This document shows, in pieces, positions 13,340-24,579 of a DNA stretch of 64,000 nt; the stretch's first letter is position 1, and each line of letters begins with the position of its first letter. The position numbers and the translations under genes are program-made. Source of the stretch: Molanna angustata (lineage: Eukaryota; Arthropoda; Insecta; Trichoptera; Molannidae); the NCBI GenBank assembly GCA_963576475.1, contig OY754984.1:21601215-21665214 (forward strand), read 5' to 3'. Under the pieces are notes generated by a model, which saw only the letters and a program-made list of their open reading frames with translations, did not search any database and was not told the DNA's origin.

Positions 13340-13835
13340 GTGAACGGGGAATATCAAAATGTCTTACTAAAGTTTTTCATCGTCTGTTGTGGCCTCTTCA
13401 AGTTCCATGGTTTTCTTCTTCGTCTTCTTTCTTCTTACGTCATCGTCGAATGGATCCCCAGGGATAGTCAGCGAAGAGTCTCTAGAGCCGCCGAAGTGGT
13501 GGGTGATGAGCCTCCAGAGCCTCTCAAGGTGGTGGATGACAATCTCGACGATTCCATGATCGAACTTCCTTGGTTCAATTAAATCCACAAAGGATTTGTC
13601 AATACGCCGTCAACAGATGTGATGAAAGTTGTAGAAATTGGTTTGAAGTACTCGGGGTAGACGCACATGTCTCCTTACATCAAACAAAATAATTTTATTC
13701 GGGTCTTCCTTCAGTTCAAACTAGTATTAGACCGCTCAGGAAATGCGTTCGAAGAAAGTGATCAGTTTAATTCGTCCGCGATTCAACGTGATGTTAACTT
13801 GAATAAATTATTTTCCCTTGCGTGGTCGAAGAAAG
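13340..13835 (-). pseudogene. short coding-like remnant downstream of the primer site
   Basis: Immediately 3' (minus strand) of the primer site is a stretch with normal base composition. One frame (13590 down to 13367) encodes a basic/acidic peptide containing HHLERLWRLITHHFGG and an RRKKTKKK run but lacks an ATG. A different frame (about 13670 to 13580) encodes a PEYFKPISTTFITSVDG-like peptide. This may be the decayed start of a gag gene or a retained leader. I do not recognise a family. Confidence 0.35.
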
Positions 13836-13853
13836 ATCCCACCGCTGCCACCA
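13836..13853 (-). other. primer-binding site (tRNA-Leu type)
   Basis: On the minus strand this reads TGGTGGCAGCGGTGGGAT, which would pair with a tRNA 3' end ...ATCCCACCGCTGCCA-CCA. That is the acceptor/T-arm end I recall for metazoan tRNA-Leu (UAG). It lies 10 nt inside the 5' LTR, separated by TTAAAAAAAA, and fixes the element's orientation. Confidence 0.8.
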
Positions 13854-13863
13854 TTTTTTTTAA

Positions 13864-14650
13864 TGTTATATGTACGGATGTGTGGCATCTACCGGGAGGA
13901 TGAAATAATTAAACTAATAAAAAAAAAAAAAATAAACTGTTATATTTTTCGGATGTAAGGTTTCACATTTTGATATTATGGGTATCACGGAGACCTATCA
14001 ATGTCGACGAAATAAACCCTTGTCGAACGGTGGTAAGTTTAGATCTGACCTGAGAAGAGGAACGTATGGCATTTTATTGGACTTATTCATCCCCACCATA
14101 ACATTATCTTCCCACGAATAATTCAATATATTTTATGAGGGTTCTTTTCGTCCAAAAGTAATAGGTACTTCGTTATACAATAAGTTGTGAACAATAGCCT
14201 TAAGAACTATTCAAAGATATGGATACATTATGTGCGACAGGTGGATCAAAGATAAAAATCTTTGATATACCTACTTCCAAGTGACAATTTTACAAGGGTA
14301 TGGTTTTATTAATAAATCAGGAAATCTTTTGTATGCACTAACATTCTTAACCACGGAATGGTAGACAATTGTGCACACAAGTTGCGACCTTAATAAATTG
14401 TACATTTTATTAGTTCTTACCTAGTACCTTTTTATGTGGATGTATCGTTCTTTTGAAGTATGTTATTCTTTTGTCGTGATTTCGGGTACTTATTATATCT
14501 ATCAATGCAGATGAATTTAGGGATGTACAGTGTTAAAGCATTGCATAAAATTGTAATAAGGGCTCTGTTTGCATCTGTACAACCACAACAGTAGCAATTA
14601 ATGAAGTAACGAACATTATGTATAGATATATAACATATACATATATAACA
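13864..14650 (-). repeat. 5' LTR (787 bp) of the ORF-free element
   Basis: Partner of 7076-7862 with the same length and, by eye, the same sequence. The flanking ATAC at 14651-14654 matches 7072-7075. Confidence 0.9.
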
Positions 14651-15265
14651 ATACTATTTATTATTTTTTTATTTATTCAGTTAAATATTTCTGCGCACGC
14701 GCATTTCTGACTACCGTCCCTTAATCTGTCTGACGGCAGACGCTTCTTGACGTGCATCTTGACTATTTAATTGACGGTTAATGAATTTATCAATCTATTT
14801 TTTCTTCGTTTAGCAATGATGTTTTTACAATCGTGAGAATATTGTTCGATGTGTTTTAAATTGTTCAAGTAACTTGGATCGATTAGTCGTTCATAATTAC
14901 ATTTTAATGACTGTATTTTATGACACCTGATCAATAATCACGTCATCAAGTGTGTGTGAATTGAAACTTGAATGATGATATTTTCACAGTATGCGCAAGA
15001 ATTGGTCTGATTTGGTGAGAGTACTTCAATAATTGTTAATGCGATTATCATAAATTGGTAGTCTTTCTTTGCTCCACCTTCAATTGCTGTTTATTATATA
15101 ATCAATTTGCATTAGGTTTAAATTCAATCTGTCTTATTTCTTGTATTTTCTCTGATTATTATTCTCTTAGTATTAATACTTACTAGGGCAATTCACTTGA
15201 TATAGTGCATTCACTATAATAACGCCTTTCGATTTTTTTTTGTGATCGCTAAGAAGAATCTGTAA
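14651..15265. other. intergenic
   Basis: A+T-rich DNA with no gene or repeat that I can name. Confidence 0.4.
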
Positions 15266-15655
15266 TAGGACGATGAATGACAGGGTCAGAAATGAGGACA
15301 TAAGGAAATAATGTAAGATAAAGAAAGATGTCATTAATAGAATGAAAGTGAACACATTGAGATGGTTTGGCCACATGTTTGGAGAATGAATGAGGTAAGC
15401 CTTACGAAGAAAATATACTTTGCGGACAGGAATGGAATGAGGGTCGGGGCCGCCCAAGGAAGGGATGGCACGTCCATGTGAACGCTATTTTGAAAGACGG
15501 AAATGTCAGAAGCGTGAATAACAAGACGAACATGTATAAGACGATGTATAATGAATGTCGACGAGGTGATGAATGTGTGTCAAGATAAAAATAAGTGGCG
15601 TTCGGTTCTCTCTGCCTACCCCGCGAGGGACATGGCGTGATGGTATGTAAGTATG
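15266..15655 (+). mobile_element. LINE family A 3' fragment
   Basis: Same family as 1376-1960: 'ttgagatggtttggccacatg' and 'gcggacaggaatggaatgag' are shared. It continues to the 3' terminus, where 'ctacccc...gagggacatggcgtgatgg' is followed by TATG-type simple repeats. The coding frame is destroyed. Confidence 0.8.
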
Positions 15656-16005
15656 TTTTTTGTGTTCGTATGATATTTTAGTGTTGTCAGGTGTAAGAAA
15701 CTAAACTTTGCCAGTTGTGACAACATTATAGATAACGCCACGTTCGATAAATAATTTCTTATTAGTATTATTATTCATAAAGAATGATAAAAGTTTTTTT
15801 TTATGACATACCCCCAAAAACAATAAAATGGGTTTTAAATATATTTGCCGTACTGGCAACTTTGATCTCAAATATCTTCTCTTTGGTTAGGAATTCCAAA
15901 TTCAAATTTATACAGCTATTTACTCATGTATTTGTGTTTCGAAAATTATAATTCATTTGTTTTATCCTCAATTGTTTTTTTTCTTTGCGTCACTCAGTTT
16001 ATAAA

Positions 16006-16125
16006 ATGGAAAACTTGAAATATCGCGTTATATACGAGTACGAGTTCCACCGTGGCACCAGTGCTGCAGAAACGGCTCGAAGGATTAATTATGTGTATGG
16101 CGACCAAGGGGCCGCCCTAACGTAA
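16006..16125 (+). pseudogene. mariner-family transposase N-terminal fragment
   Basis: An ATG-started frame of 39 codons matches the first helix-turn-helix of mariner-type transposases: YEFHRGTSAAETARRIN followed by VYGD, the spot where intact transposases read V(F/Y)G(D/E). The frame stops soon after, and no catalytic D,D34D domain or clear terminal inverted repeat is visible, so this is a relic. No splice donor suggests an exon of a fusion gene, although I cannot exclude it. Confidence 0.65.
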
Positions 16126-16792
16126 AATTCCATACAAAAACCAAATACCTAAATGCAATCAACTTCTTAGCCTATGGAAGTTAGTCACAAGTGACAGTTA
16201 TGACAATATAAAGACAAAAATAAGTACTTTTTTATCTCGTGGCAATATTATTTTAATGGCAAAATGATCCACGAATTAGTGATGGTCAAATATTATTTTA
16301 AAATTGAATATTTTTAATTTATAATTACGATAATTGAACAAAAGCATTTTATAATAAAATATTATTTTCTGCAAAAATGTCATATATATTTTACTTTGGT
16401 TATGAAAAAATAAGGATCACTCATTAAAAACAAAAAAAATAAGTGTTATTATTTGTAGTGCTTATATATATGGTTGGATAATTTATATAGCGCCGTTTTC
16501 GTGAAAACTCACCTCAAGAGCTTAATTTTTATTAATATCATTATTAAATCGGCCAGCGCCGTAAAAAAATTTAAGAAAAATATTTACAAAGATCATTGCA
16601 AAATTGGAGATTCTCCCTAAAAATAACGAAACCTTGTGCTTCGTGGAGGAGTTCAGGAGTTTAAATAATTTACAGGAAAGGGATTGAATTAAAAAATGCT
16701 TAATTCATAAATAGTTTATTTAGTTTCAGTGCCGGCAATCCGAAGTTTATTGTTCAAAAACAAAAACATTATAACAATAAAATTATTCGTTC

Positions 16793-16826
16793 CCCGTCTC
16801 ACTAGGAAAACCTGTTCTGAGACGGG
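16793..16826. other. 9-bp stem hairpin
   Basis: CCCGTCTCA (16793-16801) and TGAGACGGG (16818-16826) are perfect complements around a 16-nt loop. The hairpin lies about 80 nt downstream of the THAP stop codon on the minus strand, so it would be in that gene's 3' UTR. Its function is unknown. Confidence 0.6.
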
Positions 16827-16906
16827 TCACTTACAAGATTTGACTATAGTATATATATTTATATATATAACTGTAGTTTTTTTAAACATCTTTTTTTCAA
16901 AAATTA

Positions 16907-17047
16907 TTAGTTTGTTTTAATAACTATATGAAAAACATAAATTTTTCTTGGGGAGTCCTGAATAGGAACATCATTTTCAGAAATATGGACTGGATTTGAT
17001 GACGAAAAACTAGGCACCGAAGGTTCACTAAAGATGGGCAAAGTTGT
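16907..17047 (-). CDS. THAP-domain protein, exon 3 (C-terminus)
   Basis: This exon begins after a strong acceptor (poly-T then CAG) in phase 0 and encodes 46 residues and a TAA stop. The sequence is Ser/Pro-rich (SEPSVPSFSSSNP) and ends with DSPRKIYVF-type residues; no coiled coil follows. In longer THAP proteins a linker and a coiled coil or a transposase-like domain come next, so this gene is either a genuinely short THAP protein or a longer model with a missed donor. Confidence 0.6.
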   Translation of the reverse strand, partial: TTLPIFSEPSVPSFSSSNPVHISENDVPIQDSPRKIYVFHIVIKTN

Positions 17048-17269
17048 CTGAAAAAAAAGAGATAGTGTTTAACATAACGTCCACAAAAATATTTTTATTT
17101 ACGCATCTAAAAATAATATTTAAACAAGTAATATTGGTAAGGATTTCTAATATAATGTAGGTACCTAAGTATTATATATAAAATTTACAAAAAAAGTACA
17201 AAATATAATAAATAATTAATATAAATAAACACAAAATATATGAGATATAATATAGTACTATCAACGTAC

Positions 17270-17468
17270 TTCAGGACAAACAGTATTTAATTGGGAGAAA
17301 ATTGAAGGAACAGCATTTGGCTTTATTCTTCTTCGATAACCACTACATTCAATTCCATCATCTCTGAAATGCTTCGAACAAAGGACACAGCCTGAAGATG
17401 GTTGCCCATTCGGTCCACGATTGACGGCGGCAATCCATAAAGCTCTTAAAGCGGGATTTTTTAAAAAT
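17270..17468 (-). CDS. THAP-domain protein, exon 2 (zinc-finger core)
   Basis: The acceptor 'ttttttttacag' opens the exon in phase 2 and the donor GTACGT closes it in phase 0. It carries most of the THAP fold: W31 in ALWIAAVNR, the second half of the C2CH site (C50-x2-H53 in CVLCSKHF), and the family's closing motif as AVPSIF (residues 72-77). With C6 and C10 from exon 1 the spacing C-x3-C-x39-C-x2-H fits the THAP consensus, a sequence-specific DNA-binding module shared by cellular regulators and P-element transposase. Confidence 0.85.
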
Positions 17469-18125
17469 CTGTAAAAAAAATATGTCTATTTATATCACAA
17501 AAGAAATATGAAATAAATAAATGAAATATTATATACAGTATTCTGTATGTTTGTTAAATTAATAAATTGCATATAAGTATTGTATTTAAATCATATAAAA
17601 TCGCGTTTCATAAGAAATATAAATAAATAACGCCAGGAACTAATAGATACCGCAAGTTGACTGAATTTATAAAAAACTATTAAAAGATATGGTAAAAATA
17701 AATATAGATTGGAAATGTTATGCACATCACTACGGCCTTCAAAAAAAAATATGGCGGAATCTAATGACATATGATGTGATTTTTGTGCTCTATCTTCTTA
17801 AATCATAAATAAAATATTTGGGGATTATATAAAACGTTATAAATATGAGACATAAGATTGAAAAGCATTAACAGTGAATGGAAATTATATTTTTTTCTCA
17901 AATTGTGTCAAATACAATATTATTATAAAAAGTAATGGCTGCCGCGACCATTTACAAAACCAAACAAATAAAACCATTTTACTATTTCATTAAACTATCA
18001 CAAACAATTATATTGTTCGTAATATTAAATCATTAAGAATGATTCATGTAAACAAATAATAACTACGCAACTTATAATAATAGGTATATTACGTTTTAAT
18101 TTTTTAGGTTAGTTTCGATACTTAC

Positions 18126-18184
18126 TTGTGAAAAGATATTCCACCTCTACTCCTACATTTTGCCACACAATGCCTGTTCGACAT
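18126..18184 (-). CDS. THAP-domain protein, exon 1 (start)
   Basis: The start codon is at 18184-18182. The exon encodes 19 codons plus two bases, beginning MSNRHCVAKCRSRGGISFH, and ends at the donor GTAAGT. Cys6 and Cys10 are the first two zinc ligands of the THAP C2CH finger. The split codon (AA|A, Lys) is completed exactly by exon 2, which supports the model. The assembled protein has 132 residues. It is probably a nuclear DNA-binding protein; whether it is a host regulator or derived from a transposase cannot be told from this piece. Confidence 0.8.
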
Positions 18185-18757
18185 TTTAATTTCGATAAAT
18201 CAAAAATTAGTATATTTTTGGGATCAAAAATGGTCACAAATAAAAAAGATGGTTGCGAAATTTTTGTGTGTTTTGTTTACGAAACGATATTACGATATCG
18301 TGCTGTATCGCAAGAGAGTGTGACTGAAGTTTGCGCCAGTTTGCACAGCATACGTCATTCGTTGCTGACAACTTTACAGATAAAAAATAAGCTATGAATT
18401 TGATTGCACTTTTCATGTACAAAGGCGTCTCCATCCTATTATACCCCCATGATGGCGACGGTGCAGCAAAAGAAAACACAGTGCGTTTTTGGTTCTAACG
18501 TTTTCGTTCTGGAAATTTCGACTTGCAGAACAAGCCCTGTGGACGGCCGGAGACCAAAGTTGATAATGAAGAATTATTAAATTTATATTTAAAAACAAAT
18601 AAAAAGACAAACAATATCATTATACTAGTTGCATGTAACACATGAGATCCAACTGTCGATAGCGATAGTATGTATAGTTGAAGAATAAGTACCAAACTAT
18701 AAACCCATAAATACAAATTATTTAATATTTTAAGATATTTGGTTTTCTATACAACAT
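18185..18757. other. upstream region of the THAP gene
   Basis: No further exon is evident. A 5' UTR or promoter for the minus-strand THAP gene should lie here, but no TATA box or initiator can be assigned. Overlapping open frames at 18128-18716 are on conflicting strands and look like chance. Confidence 0.4.
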
Positions 18758-18758
18758 T

Positions 18759-18990
18759 GTCGGCCTTCGTAGCTCAGTTGGTTAGATATCTGACTGCTGA
18801 GCCAAAGGTCCCGGGTTCGATTCCCGGTGGAGACACAGTTTTTAATTGTGTTTTCAGTCTGGATCTGTGAGACGATTAATATCTTAAGTCTCCAGAATGT
18901 GGCAACTTGTTATTGGGTGCGTGGTAAATTAATATTTGACATAGTACCTGTTAGTTGGCCGAGAAGTAACGTAAAATAAAATCTCCAAAT
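18759..18990 (+). mobile_element. tRNA-derived SINE, family 1
   Basis: The head is tRNA-like: A box 'tagctcagttggttag' and B box 'gggttcgattccc', followed by a non-tRNA body (cagtctggatctgtgagacg ... aatgtggcaacttg) and an A-rich end. A close copy sits at 43185-43415 and an inverted one at 47700-47851, so it is a SINE and not a functional tRNA gene. Confidence 0.85.
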
Positions 18991-19373
18991 TAAGTTCCTT
19001 AAATATTATTAAAAACTTAATAATAAGAAATTTTATAAAAAAAACAATTTGAGTTTAATGTGATATAATGATACAAAATTGTTTTTTTTAACGATTTGAG
19101 CAGATATTAGAAATATTTTTTACAAATATTACATAAGAAAAAAATGCCTAATTTTAGGGAATATCCTGTTTTTAACGTATAAAAACACCAAATGGATCAT
19201 ATCAACTTAATCACGAAGTGCACTTTAAAATTAAACGCACTCTAGTTTGGTTAATTTTTATTCCAAAATTAAAACCTAACTTTTTATATTATTTTTAAAA
19301 TTCATCTTGTCGACGAGCATATCTTGGTGAAACTCTGCGATAATATAGGTTAAAAAAATGAGCTGCAGCCTTA

Positions 19374-20214
19374 CGGCCCGTTTCCACTTGTCGTGTGTTA
19401 GGTCCGACAAAATGTCGGGTGATCTAGTGGCATTATAGATGGGTCGAATGCAGAGCGGTTAGCGCTATTGGGTTAGTAATCCAGTGGTCGCGTGTTCGAA
19501 TCTTGCCTCGACCGATTTCGTTCACCTATAGCTACATAACATAAATGACAACAACGGGTGGGCATATTATGGTAGAAATAATATTAGAATAATAACATAT
19601 CAAAATTTGTTTATACTTTTGTGTTTAAGATATCATTGGTAACTATGTAATATTGTAATTTACTGTGTTGTGATGTCTGGTGTCCGCTCTATGTAACTAT
19701 GTATAACCAAAATGTCAAATATTTGGCTTGGTAAAATTGTAAACTGCTAGCCCTAGAACAGGGTTACCTAGTTGGGCAGCAGTAATCTTCATAATAGTCT
19801 TTGTTATAAAGGTGTGAAAAATAAATAAATAAATAAATAGCACAAGTATTTATGCTTATTTTAGGGAACGTAGGAAGACGTATATATGTACTTTTTTTAA
19901 CAAGGACATATTCATTTAAAAAAATACATTTTAAATGGAGCCGTTCACACTCGTCTTTGTCGTGTAAGATCCCGTTCCCACTTGTCGTGTGTCCGACAAA
20001 ATGTCGGGTGATATAGTAGCAATACGTTTTAAATGGAGCTGTTCACACTTGTCGTTATCGTGTAAGTGTGAACAGCTCCATTCAAAATGTATTGCCGCTA
20101 GATCACCCGACATTTTGTCGGCCCTAACACACAACGAGTGGGAACGGGCATTAAGTGTGAACAGTTCCATTCAAAATATATTGCCGCTAGATCACCCGAC
20201 ATTTTCGCTAAGAA
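19374..20214. mobile_element. compound foldback MITE cluster
   Basis: A unit of roughly 100 bp (cccgttcccacttgtcgtgtg ... gacaaaatgtcgggtgat ... atggagctgttcacact) occurs four times: a first copy split by an insertion (19374-19434 and 19919-19970), a second direct copy (19971 to about 20058), then two inverted copies (about 20059-20151 and 20152-20214, the last truncated). Copies two and three form a long, nearly perfect hairpin. No coding capacity. Confidence 0.75.
19435..19918 (+). mobile_element. SINE family 2, itself carrying a nested insertion
   Basis: The tRNA-like head (gcggttagcgctattgggtt; B box gtgttcgaatc) and the tail (catttatgcttattttaggg-like, aggacatattcattt) match the uninterrupted copy at 61689-61862. 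Between 'cacctatag' and 'cacaagtattt' an unrelated piece of about 300 bp (about 19530-19838), ending in TAAA repeats, has been inserted. An inverted fragment of that inner piece is at about 39862-39908. Confidence 0.75.
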
Positions 20215-20659
20215 TCTTTTCATTATAACGGAGAATCAGGCGGTAGGTATGTATGTTGTTTCTAATCTTACATACTAGTAATTTGAATGGTAGTTAGCGT
20301 AGATTGAAACTGGATTTAGAATCATAGTTTCGAGAATAAGGACGATCTTCGATAGCGGTTAATGTATGAAAGTCTGAACGAAATCATCATTTTTTCCTTT
20401 GTTACATGTAATATTCAAATTTTCAGGCGAATTATTATATCCTTTTTTGTGAACAGTTATATTAATTAAGTGTGCTGAAACTTTGTGATATTCATTTTAT
20501 TATTAAAATGTTTTGTGAGGTTGGTCGATGTAGGGTTACATTCCATTTGCTTTTATTCTATGTCTGGTGATGTCATTTTGCCTGTTATATTATGTTCTAT
20601 TGTTTTCGCCTCTAATTCATCCTTTAGTTTTGTGCATAGAATTATAAGGTAGGTACCTA

Positions 20660-21460
20660 CAGAAGCCGCGTGTAGTACAAATTTCGAATTCAAATGTGAG
20701 ACTAGTTTTTTACTCCTCACTAACCCAAGGGGATATAGTGTGGAGTTATGATTTCGCAATTTTTATGGGTATTTTTTATTGCAGATTATCAACTAGTATC
20801 ATGCTGAGATTGTATTCTGAAAGTTTCATCACAATGTATCTGTGTGTGTTCTATGTGCTGTGTGCTATGTGTAGTGTGCTATGTACGGCGTATTCATTTT
20901 TACTTTATCGATTATAGACTAAAGTACCTACTCATTCGATTCTATTCAAATTTTGCAAATGTGTATATCTAATACTCACTCCATTAGATTTTGAAGGATA
21001 TCTGAATAGTGGTTCTCAATTTTTTTAACTGTCAAATATTTCAAAGTGACCCCAAGTTCAGGAAAATTAAAATTTGAAATTTTTATTTTCAAATTGGTAA
21101 AAAGGCACATCACTTTCATAAAATGGCATTGAAGAATTATCAAGTTATCATATAAAAAATAATTTAACAAACTCATTTCATGAAAATGTTGAAAATTTTC
21201 CATACAAATTTTGAAAACTTTATAGAATGACTTGTTAGTGAGGAGTTTAGCGTTGGCCACAACCCACTCGTTTTTACATGTGTGTGTGAGGCGGTAGATC
21301 GGTAGGTGGACATATGTAGGTGTGCGTATCGGTAGGTGTACGTTTACGGCCGGGCGAGTGAAACTCAGAACATTGTTCTGAGTTTTTGTTGTCATACTTT
21401 CATTGCGCTGACTAGGCATCTGTATCATATATAATTTAAGGTTTTGTGATTATTTTTATA
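20660..21460 (-). repeat. interspersed repeat R1 (minus-oriented copy)
   Basis: This segment shares long similarity, in the opposite orientation, with 29525-29890: both carry the word 'gggtcactttgaaatatttg', the 'atatccttcaaaatctaatg' word and the 'ccccttgggg' end. A third fragment at 37141-37182 shares 'gagtttagcgttggccacaa'. The 150-residue open frame at 20976-21428 lies inside this repeat and shows no protein family. Element class unknown. Confidence 0.65.
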
Positions 21461-21889
21461 CGACTCTTACAATGTGTATATTATTTCATAGCCTAGTACA
21501 TTTTTCAGCAGGCCGCTAATGACATTTGGTTATGCTTGTTCAAAATATACTGTTAATTGTGCTGGGGTTTGTCCTATGCTGCATTATTTAGCTACAGATA
21601 CAATATTAAAATCGTTTATGCTACTGCTCTGTTCAATAGTGTACAGTCACATTTAGTGTTTTATTTACTGTCGATTGTTCAGATGGACACTGGCTGAGTT
21701 GTGTTTTATTAATAACACACATTGCACGACTGATAAGGAAATCGGGGTCACCAGATTCGCTTTGGACGTCAGTCTTGTTATTACAATGATAACGACACTG
21801 CACTTCAAGTTTTGACAGTTTGAGTTCTTCAAAACACTCGAGTTTATATAGCTGTTCAATATATTGGGAGTTCAAAATACTAAACTTTG

Positions 21890-23150
21890 TGATTTAAACT
21901 ACTCCAACTCCAGTTTAGTATTTTGGATAAATTGAGCTCTTAAGATACCTACTCCAGTTTAGTTGTTGAGTATATTTGGCATGTACACATATTGAGTTGT
22001 TCTAAATAGTCCAATTTAGTTGTTTAGTATATTAAGCAAACTGAGTTATTTAAAACACTCCAGTTTAGTTTACTATTTTGGGTAAAATGAGCTCTTAAGA
22101 TACTCCATTTTAGATGTTGAGTTGTGCGATATCGGCAGAAGAAACTGATAGGAAAAGATGGAAAAGTTTTGAAGGGAGTGGACTCACTGTGCCAGCTGTC
22201 TTCGTAGTTCTTCTTTCCTTCACGTCACTGATTTAACAATGGTTCACTACACTTGTCTGTAATATGTACGTACGAATTCCGCGAACTTATTTAAAAAGGT
22301 ATATGCGCACGGCGCCGAATTAGCAGAGTTTTGTAATATATGTAGATGCACACGGTGCTAACTGAGTATTGTGACTGAAGAAGGTGGCCTACTCGCGCGT
22401 GTACATGAGCGAGATTATTGTTGCAATTTTCAATGTATGGATGTAAATTTGATCAAGGCTCTTGTCTGGAGTGTACTGCTATATGGCTGTGAAACATGGA
22501 CCATCAGCTAACGCGATACGGGACGTCTGTCTGCGTTTGAGATGTGTTGCTACAGTCGCATGGTTAAAGTTCACTGGTCAGAACACATCAGCAACGACGA
22601 GGTACTAAGTAGGGTTGGAGAGACAAGGCAAATTATGAAAAAAATTGCCCAACAGAGAACAACTTGGATAGGCTACAACATCCGGCACCCAGGCCTGCTT
22701 TTTACCATCGTCGAAGGAATGATTGATGGGGGTAACTGTAGAGACCGCCCCAGAAACAATTATATAGACCAGATAATCGGTGACGTGCGCTGTAGCAGTT
22801 GCAAAGAGATGAAGAGACTGTCGGACGATAGAGGTTAGTGGAAGGATCGAGTGTTTGGTGCAGACCAATCCTAGGATTGTGACCAATCCAGAAGAGAAGA
22901 AGAAGAAGAGAGGATGTAAATATGAAAGGGATTTTGGTATGTCAGGAATATGAGGATAGGTAAAGTATATTGAACATATTGAGTCCTTCAAAACAGACCA
23001 GTTTTGTTGTATAATATTTTGGGTAAATTAAATTGAGTTCTTAAGATATTCCTGTTGTTGAGTATATTGGGCATATTAAGTTTTTCAAAACAGTCCAGTT
23101 TAGTTGTTTAGCGTTCTGGGCAAATTGATTAGTATTTGGTATTGACAGTA
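21890..23150. repeat. degenerate tandem array split by a LINE fragment
   Basis: Diverged units of about 60-70 bp built around 'actccagtttagttgtt(t/g)agtatattgggca' and 'ttgagctcttaagatactcc' occur at 21890-22125 and again at 22970-23150. The intervening DNA (about 22126-22965) holds a LINE family B fragment, so the array seems to have been split by that insertion. Confidence 0.6.
22440..22880 (+). mobile_element. LINE family B fragment
   Basis: The translation gives LVWSVLLYGCETWTIS, then a frame at 22542-22838 with VHWSEHISNDEVLSRVGETR, TTWIGYNIRHPGLLFTIVEG and YIDQIIGDVRC, ending KRLSDDRG. This is the standard C-terminal region of an insect non-LTR reverse transcriptase (normally W(I/V)GH.LR...GLL...EG). 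Stops show it is dead; an AGAAGAAG-type simple repeat follows. Confidence 0.85.
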
Positions 23151-23859
23151 AAATTTTGACTGAAGAGTAATTATTGTTCGTTCATTTTCGTGTACATAGG
23201 GTTCTCCGCCACCATGTGTCAAATTGTGATTACTTCGTGTTTTCAATTTCCTTCCTACCATATTTTTGGGGCTTAACCTCCCGCATTATAGCCGAGTTCT
23301 CATTTTGGGACATAAATCTTTTTTAAGGTCTAGTAACGTTTAATAAAGGTCATAAAATGTATGTACGAGCTTCCATATTATCAACCGAAAGAAAAAAACG
23401 ATTGAAATCGAAAGTCAAGTACGAAATCAAGTAAAGGCACATACAGTTTCACTGCTATCATTTTTCACACAGCAAGCATGTATAATAAAGCATTGACAAT
23501 TAAGCGGGTATCATAAACATATCAGCTGGTCGGGATTATCTCGTTGAAGGTTATAGAGAGACCTCCATTTTGAAGCTTGACCGTCATTGCCAATTTAAAA
23601 TCATTAATCTTATTGTACTCTCTGCTCCATTTATTCCGGTACACATGGAAGTCGTTGTCCGAATTCTAAATGAATCGCGAAGACGCGAATATATTCAATT
23701 GATTCGATGGACGCAAAGTTTTAAGAAGTGCCCACCTAGTTCTGAAAGGAATTTTTTTGAACTTTTCGAAAAATTTATTAACTTGTTTTTTTCGTGTCTT
23801 GTAAATGGAATGTCTTTCAAGGATTATTAAATAGTTTTCTATCAATCGTTTCCACATAT

Positions 23860-24350
23860 GTAATTAACGAATTCTAACATGTTTTCAATCATTCTATATC
23901 AGTTATTAGGACCATACTCTATTTCAATAAATCCGCGTTTTTCAAACATTGTAATTATATTTTCGATCACTCAATTTTTTTAATCATTGTATTTCACATA
24001 ACTCAGAGTTTTCGATCAGTGAATTTTATGTAACGATGTTTGACGCGGGTATTTCAATTAATCCCGCATTTTTAAACTTCGTAATTATATTTTCGAGCAC
24101 TAAATTTTTTTAATCATTGTATTTCACATAACTCAGAGTTTTCGATCAGTGAATTTTATGTAACGATGTTTGACGTCGGGTATTTCAATTAATCCCGCAT
24201 TTTTAAACTTCGTAATTATATTTTCGATCACTCAATTTTTTTAATCATTGTATCGATTGTATTCCACATAACTCAGAGTTTTCGATAATTTTATATCAGT
24301 CAATTTTATGTAACGATGTTTGACGCGGGTTTTTCAAACTTTGCCATTGG
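23860..24350. repeat. about 130-bp tandem repeat, three copies
   Basis: Units contain gtaattatattttcgatcac, 'cacataactcagagttttcg' and 'gatgtttgacgcgggt'; the starts 23951, 24081 and 24212 are 130-131 bp apart. Weaker relatives of the 'ataactcaagaattct' word recur down to about 26640, so the array once extended further. Confidence 0.75.
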
Positions 24351-24579
24351 AAATTTTACTGTACCTCAATGAATCTAAAACCGTGTTTACTAAATTTATT
24401 TGTATTTATAGAATTTTTCGAAAAATGCATATATTACTGATTGATCAAGGATTCTTTTAATTTCAACTATTTTATATCTGCCAGCCATTTAGAGGTACCT
24501 CAAGAATTCTTATAGTTAGTTTGCAATTAATTTTAATTTGTTATTATACCATACCACCATGGCATACCTATAAAATAAT

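Larger units (their letters stand above)
7076..14650 (-). mobile_element. non-autonomous LTR retrotransposon with ORF-free interior
   Basis: Two 787-bp direct repeats (7076-7862 and 13864-14650) start TGTTATAT and end ATATAACA and are flanked by the 4-bp duplication ATAC (7072-7075 and 14651-14654). The primer-binding site and polypurine tract both read on the minus strand, so transcription should run right to left. The 6-kb interior is very A+T-rich (roughly four fifths by eye) and has no open frame above about 60 codons between 7863 and 13159; only short frames exist near the leader. Gag, protease, reverse transcriptase and integrase are all absent. With LTRs that look identical, it is best explained as a recently inserted, trans-mobilised element of the LARD kind. 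Confidence 0.88.

Noticed and set aside
18759..18840. Functional tRNA gene
   Set aside because: A and B boxes are present but the sequence is the head of a SINE with at least two further copies in the window, and the cloverleaf arms are not convincingly paired.
20976..21428. 150-codon minus-strand open frame
   Set aside because: It lies within interspersed repeat R1, has no family motif, and the related copy at 29525-29890 does not keep the frame.
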